DNA of 64,000 nucleotides from Apostichopus japonicus (GCF_037975245.1 NC_092572.1:19652489-19716488), one strand, 5' to 3'. Shown: positions 49,701-61,124, counted from the first letter of the stretch. The notes: generated by a model from the sequence alone, not told the origin. Made by a program: numbers and translations.

Positions 49701-50337
49701 TTTTTTACGTCTACACAAATTTCGACCCCGCTAATACAAAACAATTTAAAATAGAAAAAAAAATGGTAAATGTAGTATGTAAATAATAGATATAACGAAG
49801 ATTCTGCTAGGAAAAGTGATGAAAAATTGAAATTGTAAAAAGTCAAGATAAAAGAAACCCAGTGAGAATTAAATTTGCCACCTTATCGCAATTTTTGAAG
49901 ACACAACAGAGGTCTTGAAAGCAGTCTATTTTTCTCCCAGAAAGTTTTGATCATTCCGAGATCCAATTGGTAGCGGCACGTGCCTTCGGCTGCATATCTG
50001 TGAGTGTAAACATGTATAAGCCCCAAAGGATTTTACTGAAGGACGACTGTCCATCCCGTTGTGGAATGCAGGTGGCAAGATGATCCTCAGTACCGTATAA
50101 CATATTTTTTTCACCACTGTGTCATGTCAAAATTAACATCAAAGCGATGACCATGACCGATTTCTATGTCTCATACCAACTACAAAGCTGTACGAGGTGT
50201 TTATCATAATATATCCAAAGCGGGCGTGCATTCAATACGTTTCACTTGGCTTAGGGTGCCAATATGTACACTGCGCATATGTTAGGATACCAAACGCATA
50301 CCAACGATCGATCATCGTGCAATGAGAAAGAAGCTTT
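49701..50337. other. no recognisable feature
   Basis: Non-coding by inspection. Confidence 0.4.
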
Positions 50338-50967
50338 CTGGTCACTTCGTCCAACAACCATTTCGCCCAACTGCCATTTCGCTCAACCAGCATGGTCATT
50401 TCGCCCAACCAGCATGGTCATTTCGCACAACCATTTTTTTACTATCATTAATATCACTTTTTCTATTTCACTAGTTCAATTTGATTTATTTTGGGTTATA
50501 TTACTTCGTGGTAGGTAAATAAAGTAATGTCTGTTCGATATCGATCGGAGTCTGAGTTATTTCGGGTATAATGGGAGGATTACACTACTTTAAGCGGTTA
50601 CGCAAACAATGAAAATTATTTTATTATACAAACAATGGGGAATCGGTCTCCATAAAAACCTATCAAACCTAACCGCTAAAACACTGATCCATCCTACCGA
50701 CTGTAACCACGACTTCCAATTTCCTTAATATTCGGTTCGTATCCCGTAACGTTTACAATTCCCGAACGTTTCCTTATTAAATTGACCAATATTGAAGTAA
50801 AATATTTAATCAATGTTGGTCGAAATGACCAGCAAATTGGGCGAAATGACCAACAAGGTTGGGCGAAATGACCAACAAGGTTGGGCGAAATGACCAACAA
50901 GGTTGGGCGAATGGTAAGGTTCAGCGAATGGCAGTTGGGCGAAATGATTGTTGGGCGAAGTGACCAG
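50338..50967. mobile_element. palindromic element with minisatellite arms
   Basis: Arms are inverted repeats starting CTGGTCACTTCG and built of a tandem unit, GGTCATTTCGCCCAACCAGC (left, 50340-50441; right, inverted, 50818-50967). The right arm has more units. The 380-bp centre is AT-rich and non-coding. Possible degenerate target duplication AGCTTTCT/AGCTTCCA. Probably a MITE; superfamily unknown. Confidence 0.65.
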
Positions 50968-51244
50968 CTTCCAGAACGAACATTTTGCTACAAGTGAATT
51001 ACTGCTATCCTTATTGGTGTTTCTAGCTTAGTCATTTGACTTTGAACCAAAAAAAAAACATATTATAATGGTTCCGAATTTTCAGTTTGCTTATCTTAGG
51101 ATCCAAATTTGTATACGTATTTTGCGGATAAGGGTATCAAAAGCACCAAAGAACGACGCTGAATAAGAGACAGAAGTACTGCCTAGTAATTATCCCCCAT
51201 CCATATTATTGTAAGTCGTTTACCTTATAACTTAGAACCTAAGT

Positions 51245-52198
51245 CTAACAACCACAGTCTTTCAGTATTTGCTTGTAGGCTGTTCTAAACTGTTCATTAC
51301 ACCATCCATAGATGATAGGATTCAATAAATAGCTGATATAAGTTAACATCTCACAAAAGGTTTGGACAGCTAAATGTGGTTTCAGATCTATCACAAGATA
51401 AAGTTCGAACACGTCCTCAAACTTTGTGGTAATCAAATAATGGTAAATGCACCGAGTACAATGGCGCTGGTTATTGAAGTGCGCAAGCTCATTTTCCACT
51501 CAACAGACGTTGCCCTCTGAGACCTGCTGTTTGATGCAGTATCCATTCTGAGGTATGCGATGTAGAAAATTCTCACATTACGCAATGATCAGTAATATAA
51601 GCCAAAAGGGTATTAGGAATGAAGCACAGGGCGCTTGAATTGGTAGTATCGGGCCATCGTACTGTTCAAGTTCTAACACCCATTGATGTGGGTCTCCACC
51701 GAAACTCCAGACCGGCAGAGTTCCAAACACCGTTCCGAATGAATACCCCAAAATTACGATCTTAATGGTTTTCCTCGAATTCAAGATGACGTGATATATG
51801 AACGGACGAGATACCGCGATATATCAATCAACGGTTATTCATAGTAACAAAGCCTTTGAAGATGAAGTGAAGACATTTGCCTGTAGGAAGAAATGAGACC
51901 TTAACGGGGCGTGACAAGTGAAATCGCTAATTAACAGACGGTTTGAAATCGCAAGTGGCATCGCAAGCAATCCTGTCAGAAAGTCGGTTACCGTCAAACA
52001 AAAAATGTAGTAGTGGTTGATGATTTCGCGCAATTCTCTGAAGCGGATAAATAAGACTAGAACAAACACACTGCCAAATGCACACACGAGTATAATGGGC
52101 GTGTATACAGCAACATAGACGATAGTTCAAAAGACACTGGCTCTTAATGAAACTGCTTCTCGAGTCACACCCTTTGTAATATTAGATAAATCATCCAT
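51245..52198 (-). pseudogene. class A (rhodopsin-like) GPCR pseudogene, single exon
   Basis: A full-length seven-transmembrane receptor of about 315 codons can be followed from an ATG at 52198 (N-terminal glycosylation site NIT) to a stop at 51245. TM1 is YTPIILVCAFGSVFVLVL; TM2 YIFCLTVTDFLTGLLAMPLA; the DRY motif appears as Asp-stop-Tyr followed by IAVSRPFIYHVI; TM4-TM5 include TIKIVILGYSFGTVFGTLPV and SFLIPFWLILLII; TM6 SLRTSITSAIVLGAFTII-stop-LP; TM7 YISYLLNPIIYGWCNEQFR, a perfect NPxxY. There are four in-frame TGA stops (before TM1, end of TM3, in DRY, in TM6) and at least two frameshifts (near 51592 and 51430). Aminergic or adenosine-like receptors are the closest by eye. Non-functional. 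Confidence 0.85.
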
Positions 52199-53258
52199 GA
52201 TGAATTATAATAACAACAAATAGTATTGGTAGTATCTTGTATTATTGTTTTGTTCTCGTCCATCAAACTGTCCAGTCGCAAAAACAAAGTGATGAATGAC
52301 ATCAATGAAACTTTAAATGCAAAGTTTCTTCTTTTTCTTCGTCTTATAATTGTTATTATTAATTTTCATTAAGCCTATCAAGAAGTATTTTGAAATGCAA
52401 TAACTAGCGACATGAGATGTAGTCCCACAAGTTCAAGAAAATGAATTTGATGATATAAATTATCTAATCCTACATAGTAATAATACTTTTCAATACTTTA
52501 TAGCAAGTATCATTAACGTGAGTGTAGGTACTACTTCAACCACTCAAAGAGAAAAAGCATCTTTAATAATATATAAGATCCCCTGGGCTGATTTCATTTC
52601 TGGTTGCAATATATTGCTTACTTATTGGGTATCTGAAGTGTGTAGTGAGATATCAGCAATGATATACAGAACTGTCAGTGCAGACTGCACAGAATATCTC
52701 TTTAAAATTGGAATAAATAATGTAAGTACTAATCTATTCAAACTCGTGCACACCCCAAAGGCTGTGTTTTTGTTTAATATACAACATTCATTGATTAACC
52801 ATTACCACGTCTTTTTTGGTCAGCCTTGATCCCGTAACAAATTGTGCTGTTTCCTATTCAGTATCAATATATAGCACGATTAGGCTAGTAGAAGTCAATT
52901 TTAATCCTGCGTAACTGGTTTTACTGGTATTCGTAACCACATGATTGACACCGAGTCTACAACAAGATATCACAATGAAAGGTCGCAGCCTGTTCAAAAA
53001 TTCACATTAACGAATGAAATATGAATCCACTTCTCAGTTTAACATGAGAGTCACAACAAAAAATTAAATTATTTTAATACATAACTGAGCATTAAAGCAT
53101 TAAACTGTCTTCTTGTGTAACAATTAAAAGGGAACGATTCGTTGGTATCTGAAGATGTGTTAGTATATACAAGATTCTACTCTTCGTTGCAATTCATATA
53201 AATTACTTCCGCTGGTTCGATTGTTCTTGTTTGAATTGGCGTTTGTCTACATTTCAAC

Positions 53259-53507
53259 TCATGTAGGCTGATATGTTTTGAGCAAATATTCTTGTAAATC
53301 AACTCTTCCTGCTTTTTTCAAAGCATCTCCGAGATCGACATAATTTCCAGCGCTTGCTCTTTTCCGTTTCCACAAAAGTAGCATTTGGTATATCTTCTCC
53401 TGGATAGATGTATGATTCGTTTGTTCGAGATTTTCGAGTTGTCCGTTGGTCAAATTAAGGTTCCTTCCAACCGCCTTCCAGCATATGCTAAGTTCTCCTG
53501 ATAAGTT
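53259..53507 (-). CDS. Death-domain exon, locus C (last exon)
   Basis: An open 249-nt exon, the same length and phase as at locus A, after the acceptor CTTCGTTTTCATAG. NLSGELSICWKAVGRNL, LTNGQLENLEQ, KIYQMLLLWKRKRASAGNY and DALKKAGRVDLQEYLLKTYQ follow the Death-domain helices, with the core Trp preserved; the peptide ends QPT like copy A. Preservation of length and hydrophobic core against many substitutions suggests that this exon was under selection for some time. The upstream exons at this locus are now separated by the THAP element and carry stops, so present function is doubtful. Confidence 0.82.
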   Translation of the reverse strand, partial: NLSGELSICWKAVGRNLNLTNGQLENLEQTNHTSIQEKIYQMLLLWKRKRASAGNYVDLGDALKKAGRVDLQEYLLKTYQPT

Positions 53508-53768
53508 CTATGAAAACGAAGTATAAGTGAAAAGTACTCTCATATCAAGACAGTGTTGATGTTCTGGAGAACCATCGTGAATAAAATAATCTTAGAAAGG
53601 TGATCCTAATTATTTCTTCATTTAACCACAAAACGTTTTGCTTTGAAAATTTATGAAGGATTTCATAAATCTTCTCCACGCAAATCATTCACATTCCTAT
53701 ACATTGTCTGCCAAAATATGCCTATGTTTAGAATTGCGCAGCAACGAACCGACCGTAGAAACCTTTAA

Positions 53769-55199
53769 AGACCAACTATGGAGACTTTTCGATGAACATA
53801 AAATCCCACCATTTTGCATGTATGTAACCCTTAACTCACTCCAATTACATTGCTGTAATTAACTTTACCAATTTCGGACGTTAAATACGTGAAAAATGGG
53901 GGAAAAAGTCAGCTTTTTATGAAACCTATTTCAGACATTCCTGAAACATTCCGAAGACATCAGGTGACCATGTGACGTCACTGTTTGTATACCTCACTCA
54001 CAACAATACTTTTAGTGTGTAAAGTTGTATACTTGAGCTGCCAAAAACATCAACGATATTACTCCATTTCCCCCGAGAAGCCACAATTCTGTGTTGTTGG
54101 AGATTGCAGTTATACCTCACCCAACAAAAGCATCAGCTTTTTTAGATTTCCGAGTAAAAGAACCGACGTAAAACGCCGCAGACTTTGGATCAATTTTGTG
54201 AGATCCACGCGGAAAGATTTTCAGCACCCGGTGTATCTCATGCCCATGAGTCCACATGCATGACCCTGCCTCTGTGTATGCTGCAAATGTCTCATTCTGC
54301 GGAAATTATATACTGTTGATAGCTGTGTCGGACAAAGCTAATGTGAAATTGACCCTTTCAAGTCTCCTCGTAAACAAGCTCTGGACGTCCTTACATGTAA
54401 CATTATATCACGCAATTGACAGTATAATATTTACTGTAAGAGATGACCGTGTATATACCGTGCCTAAGGTAGCATTGTTAGTACATGTAGTGAGTTACAT
54501 GGTCGATTCGGGTCAGCGTCTTCTCGTAGTTGTTCGATTATGTTTAGTGTCTTTTTGGTAATTCTTTGACAGTAACGTAAGCCATTTTGCCGCCACACAT
54601 CAGGCATGAGGCATCTTTTAGGTCTATTCTTCTGTTCAGTTTACGTTATCTTGCGATCAAATTGTATTACGGAATCGACAAGCTGCTTGCATGTTCTACA
54701 GTATACTGTACCGAACGGACCTATTGACGCTCCGCTTTGTGAAAGCTGCTTCCATTTGAGTGGAAATTTTGCTAATAAAATAATCAATTTAACCAACTTT
54801 TCTTCTGAAAATTGTCTTCAAACTATTTGTTTACCTTCATGTGTTCTTGTCTTAAGCTAACAGCTTTTCAAACGCTCGAAATTGGAAGTCAAATAATGTA
54901 CAATTGTTCGCTATCTGTGTATAAACCGTGCCTATATCAGCGTTTAATATTCGCGGAAAACAAACAATGACGTCACACGGTGACCAGAGGCTCCTTTGGG
55001 TCAATCTCTGTTTTCAGACATTCCAGAGGTTCATGTCACGTGACTATCCAAAATGTCCATTTCGTGGTCTTTTTTGATGGGTTATAGTAGGTTTCCGAAG
55101 ATTATTTTTTACACATGTTGATTATGGGTATGTTAACTCCCAAATTAATGGAAAATCCCCCCCCCCCCCCAAAAACAAAATTGTCTCCATAGTTGGTCT
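53769..55199 (+). mobile_element. Kolobok-like DNA transposon (TTAA target, THAP)
   Basis: A 1431-bp insertion in block C relative to A and B. The termini are a perfect 17-bp inverted repeat AGACCAACTATGGAGAC (53769-53785 and 55183-55199), flanked by TTAA on both sides (53765-53768 and 55200-55203). Subterminal sequence is also inverted: GACCATGTGACGTCACTGTTTGT near 53966 against CACCGTGTGACGTCATTGTTTGT reversed near 54960. The empty site in A and B matches. A TTAA duplication together with a THAP protein is characteristic of the Kolobok superfamily; piggyBac also uses TTAA but lacks THAP. No catalytic domain is seen, so it is an internally deleted copy. Confidence 0.78.
53985..54263 (+). pseudogene. 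THAP domain fragment in the Kolobok-like element
   Basis: Residues 34-80 read KPQFCVVGDCSYTSPNKSIS, FFRFPSK, RRLWINFVRS and KDFQHP: the first half of a THAP zinc-binding DNA-binding domain (C-x4-C, the FPxx core, the invariant Trp). The final C-x2-H pair and the AVPTIF-type box are missing; a donor-like site, CACCCG|GTGTATC at 54231, could splice to an exon not recognised here. The ORF start upstream of the domain is not trustworthy. Confidence 0.75.
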
Positions 55200-55798
55200 T
55201 TAAATCTGTTTGAACGGAAATAAACCTCCGAGCTGCTGCTCTTATTTTGACAAAGATTTTTGACATGACGTATGCTCTCGCGGTACCCGTGAAAGCGGCT
55301 AGCCATGAAGTTTCAGCAATATGATGTCTTGAAACAAAGTGAATTTTAAAGTCCGGTAACTTTCGGGGTACACCGATCAGAAGATTAAGCAAGAGATCAA
55401 ACAAATTCTCCCGGGCCATCTCTAAGGGATGAGATGTTCTCTCGTCGGTGACGACTACATGTGGAGAATACACTGTGTATCAGGCACAGTGCAGGGCAGA
55501 ATAGAGGAAGCTATCATTTCTTCTCAAATAAATGAACATTGTGTGTTCATCGCATGTGGATGACACGTCCCGTAGCATACGGCCAAAATCTACGTCGTGA
55601 GAAGGTTCCAACAAGTTGATGTCAGTGTAACTGTGACAGTGTGAACCCAATTTCATTCCTCTCGACTTAAAACTCGTTTCAAAACGCAGATATTTTAGCT
55701 CAAAATGATAAATTCTTAACAAAGAGGCAGTGGACAGAGACCCGAAAGTGTGTTCGTAGGTAGCAGCGTAAAGCAATTTACGAATATTGCAGGTAAGG
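55200..55798 (-). pseudogene. middle exon region, locus C
   Basis: Acceptor TTTTCTCCCATCAG, then an open frame with ATYEHTFGSLSTASLLRIYH, ELKYLRFETSFKSRGMKLGS, DINLLEPSHDVDFGRMLRDV and STCDEHTMFIYLRR, ended by a TGA where copy B has Cys. The same frame continues open past the stop (YTVYSPHVVVTDERTSHPLE, then LFDLLLNLLIGVPRKLPDF), so the stop is recent. The best preserved of the three copies. Position between a linker exon and a C-terminal Death domain recalls ZU5/UPA-type architectures, but I do not see a definite domain. Confidence 0.62.
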
Positions 55799-56043
55799 CT
55801 GATGGGAGAAAAGGCGTGATTTGAGCAAAAAGAGCTGAGAACGGACTGAAATCATGTAAGTAAGAAATAACTTACAATAATGATATCAAAGACAATTACG
55901 CGATAAAGTTTCGCTTTGGTGTACATTTTCGCGGAATCTTTTCAGTGAAGGCCTTGGTCAATACTTAATAAATTACAATATATTAAGCTTAATTTCACCG
56001 TTGAATTACTCTCCGTAGAATATAGCAACGGGTAAACAGTTAC

Positions 56044-56280
56044 CTGAAGAATCTTGTCACAAACTATGGTTTGTGAAATTGCTGACGGTAGTTCTTCTTG
56101 TGAATCGCCTGCAGTACCATTCCCCGTTGAAGGTATGATTGCTTCAGCTCTTGACAAACTGGATTCCTTGTAATATAATGGCATATTAATACTATTGTAA
56201 GTTCGAGACCTATATACACATCCCATTGTTTCATGATTACCAACACATACTCCTCTGTATTAGACACTTAAGTGTATATA
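56044..56280 (-). pseudogene. linker exon, locus C
   Basis: Acceptor TTTTGTTCCTGCAG and donor CTTCAG|GTAACTG. The conserved frame has MGCVYRSRTYNSINMPLYYK and SQEELPSAISQT, but a TAA occurs near its start (LSV-stop-YRG) where copy A has CAT (LSVHYKG). Decayed by one substitution; otherwise very similar to copy A. Confidence 0.55.
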
Positions 56281-56358
56281 CTGCAGGAACAAAACCAAAT
56301 AATAAACTTTTTTTGGAAAAATCCTTAACTGAAGTTTAATTTATCAATAATCATCCTG

Positions 56359-56388
56359 ATAATAATAATAATAATAATAATCATCCTG

Positions 56389-56429
<41 letters not shown>

Positions 56430-56463
56430 CATCATCCTGATAATAATAATAATAATCATCCTG

Positions 56464-56493
<30 letters not shown>
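56359..56493. repeat. (ATA)n array with CATCCTG interruptions
   Basis: AATAATAAT runs broken at near-regular spacing by CATCCTGAT; absent from block A. Confidence 0.95.
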
Positions 56494-56495
<2 letters not shown>

Positions 56496-56649
56496 CAGCA
56501 GTTATTTTTACGACGTTTAAGCGACCACAAATATGGGAGAAACCCGTAAGGGCTTATGGATTAACACCTACACTTCGGGTGGCTTCCAGATCAACATTGT
56601 AATTCAAATAAGGATTTTTTTTAATTGAGAAAGTCATTTCAGATGACAA

Positions 56650-56795
56650 AACAATAGACTGCTCTTGGATGAAAAACCACCTTACTATGACCCGGCCGGG
56701 TATCGAACCCAGACCTCCCGATTACTAAGCCTCATTGCTTCAAATGCCACCGCTTTTATCCACTCGACCACAGCACCGGTAAATACATTATGTAG
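56650..56795 (-). mobile_element. tRNA-derived SINE
   Basis: Minus strand: A-box-like TGGTCGAGTGGAT (56771-56759) and B box GGTTCGATACC (56709-56699), Leu/Ser-tRNA-like, followed by a body reaching to about 56520. Copy A retains only a few bases of its start near 9910. Confidence 0.75.
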
Positions 56796-57900
56796 TCTGT
56801 ACTTGTTAACGTCATTTAGGTCAACTTTATACAATGTGCCATGCACCATGGCGCCCCTGTTAAACTAAAGCACATAGCCCTTAGTGAAATATAAGGTAGT
56901 AATATCGTAGTAAGGTTTTTTTGTTGCTCTAAAAGCAGTTAAACGGCATGAGAAGACAATATAAAATATAACATGGCAGACGTCATCCTGACCTGCATCA
57001 AAAGTCAACCTAATATATCCCTACTCCAACGTGTGTCAAATATGATAGTCACATTTGCACCTTAAAGCACCCATTCGTGCAGCACCATTTATTACATCCA
57101 ATGTGAACCGCTATCACGTAAACGAATTTTTAATGTAACATTGTCCACTCAAATGTGCCAGTTCCATGATCAGTGTCTTGATGGTAGCATATGCCTCTAG
57201 GGTTGAGCATCATCAGTATTGATTGTCTGTATCTTATCCTACCGTAGCGTGGGAGAGTTTTGACAGATCTGCTTCAATAAACAGCCATGTTTACTGCATG
57301 CATGCAACTTAGGTCACAAGCTTGCATGGTTGAAAATTTTATATCGCTGTTAATTTCTATAATGAGAAGATTCCCTGCATAAATCCGCAGAAATATTTCC
57401 CTTTGGAAACTAATAAACTGTAATCAATATGTTGGGCACCAAAACAACATCATTTTTGTAACCATTCTATTCAGGGAGTACTAACCTGGGCAATTTCACT
57501 GGGCACGGCCCAAAAACACATGGGTTAAAAATCATCAGTCAGTCTAGCGCCAAATGAAGTCATGAATCATGCGCTACTCAATATGATTAGTGAAAATAAA
57601 AAAATATACTTTTCTACGATGATCACATTGTAGGTGTTTGAAAAAATATTATTATAATGTTCACGTGTTGTTCTTACATTACCACAATTAGAACTTGTTA
57701 GACTACTTTACAAACCTCCCAGGCAACCCCTGCAACTGATCTACAACAATTAAATCCCCGTATATGTTATAGATGTATATAGACAATTCGTTTTCTTTCT
57801 CATATCTCTGATTTCAAAAGGATTTGGTGATTTGGTGTGTATGTAGTATTTGGTTTTGAAAAGGGGGCCCCTAAAAGACCTATGTACGCGGTTGGTTTGT

Positions 57901-58662
57901 TATCTGCAGTTACCGTTGCATATATGATGACTTAAGGTAAGCAAAACAACTGCACTGTAACCTGGGAATCCTAAAAAATGTCAAACACAAGGAAGTACGT
58001 ATCGGATATGCGTAACCTATGGGTGGAAGAAAAGCTAGAAATCCTCCGTTTAAAGCGCCCAACGATCAATATGAGTGTAAGGAAGTATCATATACAGACA
58101 TACGTAGACGTCTCGTGGCAGAGGAAAAAAATGCCCATAGGAACACTCTAGGTACCTTTAACCTGGGTGTACAATGTCCCTTTTTTGTATATGGTGCATT
58201 TCCAGGGTCACAAAGACACTATTGTTTAAATTTGAATGGAAGAAAAAATGGGATAGCTGTTTTGATAACTGTTTTATTTGTTCGGATTTACCTTTTGTTG
58301 TTTCTCAAGTAATTTACCTTTAAGTCAGAGAGACGGTTAATAAACTATAGAGATGTAGCGTTACTCTAAAATTGATGTCTCGCTTTATTTTGTGTACTTC
58401 TTAGACATATATATATATATATTCATATGCGCATACACACATACATACACACATACCTGAATTAACACATACAACATTGAACATCATGAGAATGGGAGTT
58501 GTGAGAGAACGAAATACAGATGATATATCTAGAGCTGCCGTTAAATGTACACCGTTTGTAATCCAATATTAGAAATAAGTAGAACATTGAACATAGAATG
58601 ATATACTTTGCTAAAAAACACAAAATACATTACAAAAAGTTAACTAAAGCGTAGCAACTAAC
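57901..58662. other. no confident feature
   Basis: A plus-strand frame from 57978 (MSNTRKYVSDMRNLWVEEKL, stop at about 58148) overlaps a second frame containing SYTDIRRRLVAEEKNAHRN; a frameshifted relic is possible but unidentified. Short (AT)n at 58411-58423. Confidence 0.3.
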
Positions 58663-58748
58663 CTTCAGTGAGAACATTAATTCCACAAGATACGACCCTT
58701 GGCCAGCTTTGAAGAAACATGCACATCCGTCTGTTTCGTCGGAGACCC
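58663..58748 (-). CDS. weak candidate exon of the 59965-60943 gene
   Basis: Donor-like GAAG|GTTAG at 58663 and an AG acceptor preceded by A7 rather than pyrimidines. In phase 0 the frame reads GSPTKQTDVHVSSKLAKGRI and stops after 23 codons; another frame (GVSDETDGCACFFKAGQGSY) is open throughout. Ambiguous, so it is listed only as a candidate. Confidence 0.25.
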
Positions 58749-59964
58749 CTTTTTTTCAGGTTAAACGTACAGAAATCTCCTTCGTTAAACACAACTGTGG
58801 TAAAGCTGATTATCTTTAAAGGCGGCAAATAAGCAGTTAAAACATGAATATGACTTCAATTGAATTCAATATACTTTAACTTATTTGGGAATCAATGTAA
58901 ACCTATGAATACGTAGGCTTATATGGTAGTATCTGTTGACATTTTTCTAGGTTGCGGGTTGCTTGATGTTAGCAAGATTCGTGGTCATTATTTATATACA
59001 TTGGTCTAAGTTCTTTAGAGGAAATGTAGACGACAGTATTAATGCCAAGTTTGGGTTTTTGATCAATAGATTTGTAGAAACAAATACTTTCAAATAATGT
59101 CATCATTCGTTGATATATGACTTTACTAACAAAACCGCATTTAATTTTAAAAGGTGATGCAAATTTTAATTTTAAATTATTTAAACGGATCTACAATTAA
59201 ATAACTACGAGGTAATAATACAAATATTTACTACCATTAAATACAACAAACCTATTTTACCTTATTGTTGCACAAAAATGACGGGTTTCTATGAAATGAT
59301 GGAAGCCGAACCGACATTAAGCTCAGTAATAAACTAACCAGCAGAATGTCGTATACAAAATACTTAAATGTGTTCTTTTTTTGCGTGTCATCACATTACA
59401 AAAAAAGTTTGATAAAGCCATTTCTTCCATTGGCTCTGACAATGACAATTGAAACTTAGTTGGACACATTGATGGATGTGGCGGTCACAATAGCAAATGC
59501 TAATTAATAAATTACTTGTGAAACTTTGTGTGTAGGCTTTATAGTTAGTCTACGGTATTGCAACTCCACAATATACAAACGATAAGTGGCATACACTAGT
59601 TTGTATGTAATTGATGATTCAGTGAAATTAATTTACATTTTCTATTACACATATGTGCATCTGTTGGTAATAAAGAAATCCAAGAAACACAAAAATTATT
59701 CAAGCTTAGTAACATGATAGCAATACTTTAATTAATTTATAACTTGTGGAACTTTTTGGCACGCTTAAGTTAGACCATACGTTATTGCTTTACTTCGCTA
59801 CAAAAATGTTAATTGATGATTCAGAAAGATTATTTTACATTCTGTATTACTCATATGTTCTTCTGCTGATGGTAATAAAGTAATCGAAGAAAAAAAACAT
59901 ATTCAAGCTTAATAACATGATAGTTTTGAGCTGATTTATTTAAAAATTAACTATTTCAACCAAC

Positions 59965-60102
59965 CTTTGCATTTGTTTCTTCGTTATATTTCCAGATAGG
60001 GGGAACTACTTTGTTCAATGTAATTGTCAGAGGCAATTGCCCTTCTTTGAAAAACATGGCTGGTCTCTCATGCAACACAACGGCATCATTCAAGTTAAGA
60101 AT
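59965..60102 (-). CDS. exon of a possible UPA-domain gene
   Basis: Acceptor TGTGTATTCTCTCAAAAG, 138 nt (46 codons, phase 0/0), donor GCAAAG|GTTGGTTG. The peptide ILNLNDAVVLHERPAMFFKE then GQLPLTITLNKVVPPIW resembles by eye the later part of UPA domains (ZU5-UPA-Death proteins such as UNC5, PIDD and ankyrins), where a hydrophobic-EPKPLLFKD-type strand is followed by a strand and a Pro-Trp turn. The spacing of the match is good but the identity is low. It follows in phase the exon at 60723-60943 on the same strand, and lies upstream, in transcription order, of the Death-domain exon of block C. Confidence 0.5.
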
Positions 60103-60722
60103 CTTTTGAGAGAATACACAGAGAAATGACAGTGTAAGGTTGTAAAGCAATATCATTGAATAAGGTTGTTGTAGTGAATTAGTAAATGGTTAAGGTTAGA
60201 TGGTAGATGCCAAATCCCTTCACGTATAATGTTAACTGTATCTGTACAACGGTAGCCTATCACAAAATGGGTGAAACCCCAATTGTACCATTTAGCTTAG
60301 AGTTGTCTCTGTTCACTATTACATATTTATATGATTAGCAAGATGTTAATGGTCCTAATCATTTTAATTATATATATATTAAGTTAAATCAATATCATTA
60401 ATAATGAAGAGTTATTTTTCCTGCACCGACGTTTTTGCTACTTTAACCCTCATCATGAAAATACATATAGCTTGCAGCACTGAAGCAAAGTCAGCTTGAA
60501 CGTTGATTGTCTACGTGGTATCTCAGTTTCTCATAATAACAGAGAAACCTTTACTGATAAAAGCTACTAATTAATTTAAATATTATTATGCCACTGGCAG
60601 AAAAGACAGGTGTTATGTAACAAAGGAGCTTAACGATTTAAGGGGGAGGGGGGGGGGGTTATTTCCCCTATTTAACAGTTTTTTTTTTCTTTAAACAGGT
60701 CGAGTTATTTAAACTTGCTTAC

Positions 60723-60943
60723 CTCCCGGCATCTGGGCAACTGCCAGTAGTACCCGATATCAAGAAATATTTCATTTTCAATAGAAGAACGCATAGAGGC
60801 ATACAACATAATCCTCTTTGCCTCGACTATATCATCACCAATTTGAACTTTCTTCCAGCAGAAATTGTAAAGCCGAATCACACAGGTTTCATGGGTTAGC
60901 TCACACTGAGTATTTCTCTCCTCTTTCCATTGTCGTTGGTTGC
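60723..60943 (-). CDS. exon upstream of 59965-60102, same gene
   Basis: Acceptor TTTGTTTTCTTAG, 221 nt (2 carried bases plus 73 codons), donor CGGGAG|GTAAGCAAG, ending in phase 0. Peptide includes TQCELTHETCVIRLYNFCWK, VQIGDDIVEAKRIMLYASM and FLDIGYYWQLPRCRE. Four cysteines and alternating hydrophobic residues suggest a beta-rich domain, compatible with a ZU5/UPA-type fold but not diagnostic. Both splice sites are close to consensus and there is no stop, so the exon is very likely genuine. No further upstream exon is recognisable before the LINE at 61.1 kb. Confidence 0.55.
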
Positions 60944-61124
60944 CTAAGAAAACAAACAAATATGTGATAAACAATGGAATTGAGCTCCAGAGAAAGTTCC
61001 TGATTATAAAACTGAGAGCATTAGTACCTAGAATAAAACATTTGTCCTTTAGAAACGTACAACGCAACTCGACCCTGAAAGTAAACCTGTTCGTATATTA
61101 AAACTTTCAATCATCAATAAGAGA

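Larger units (their letters stand above)
51540..57900. repeat. segmental block C (paralogue of A and B)
   Basis: Longest copy of the Death-domain block. It carries the GPCR, the three exon regions, a THAP-element insertion (53769-55199) and, at 56300-56800, an (ATA)n tract with a SINE that copy A lacks. The remaining parts are non-coding. Confidence 0.85.

Noticed and set aside
50338-50967. CRISPR-like array
   Set aside because: Units of about 21 bp are contiguous without unique spacers, in a eukaryotic genome; it is a minisatellite.
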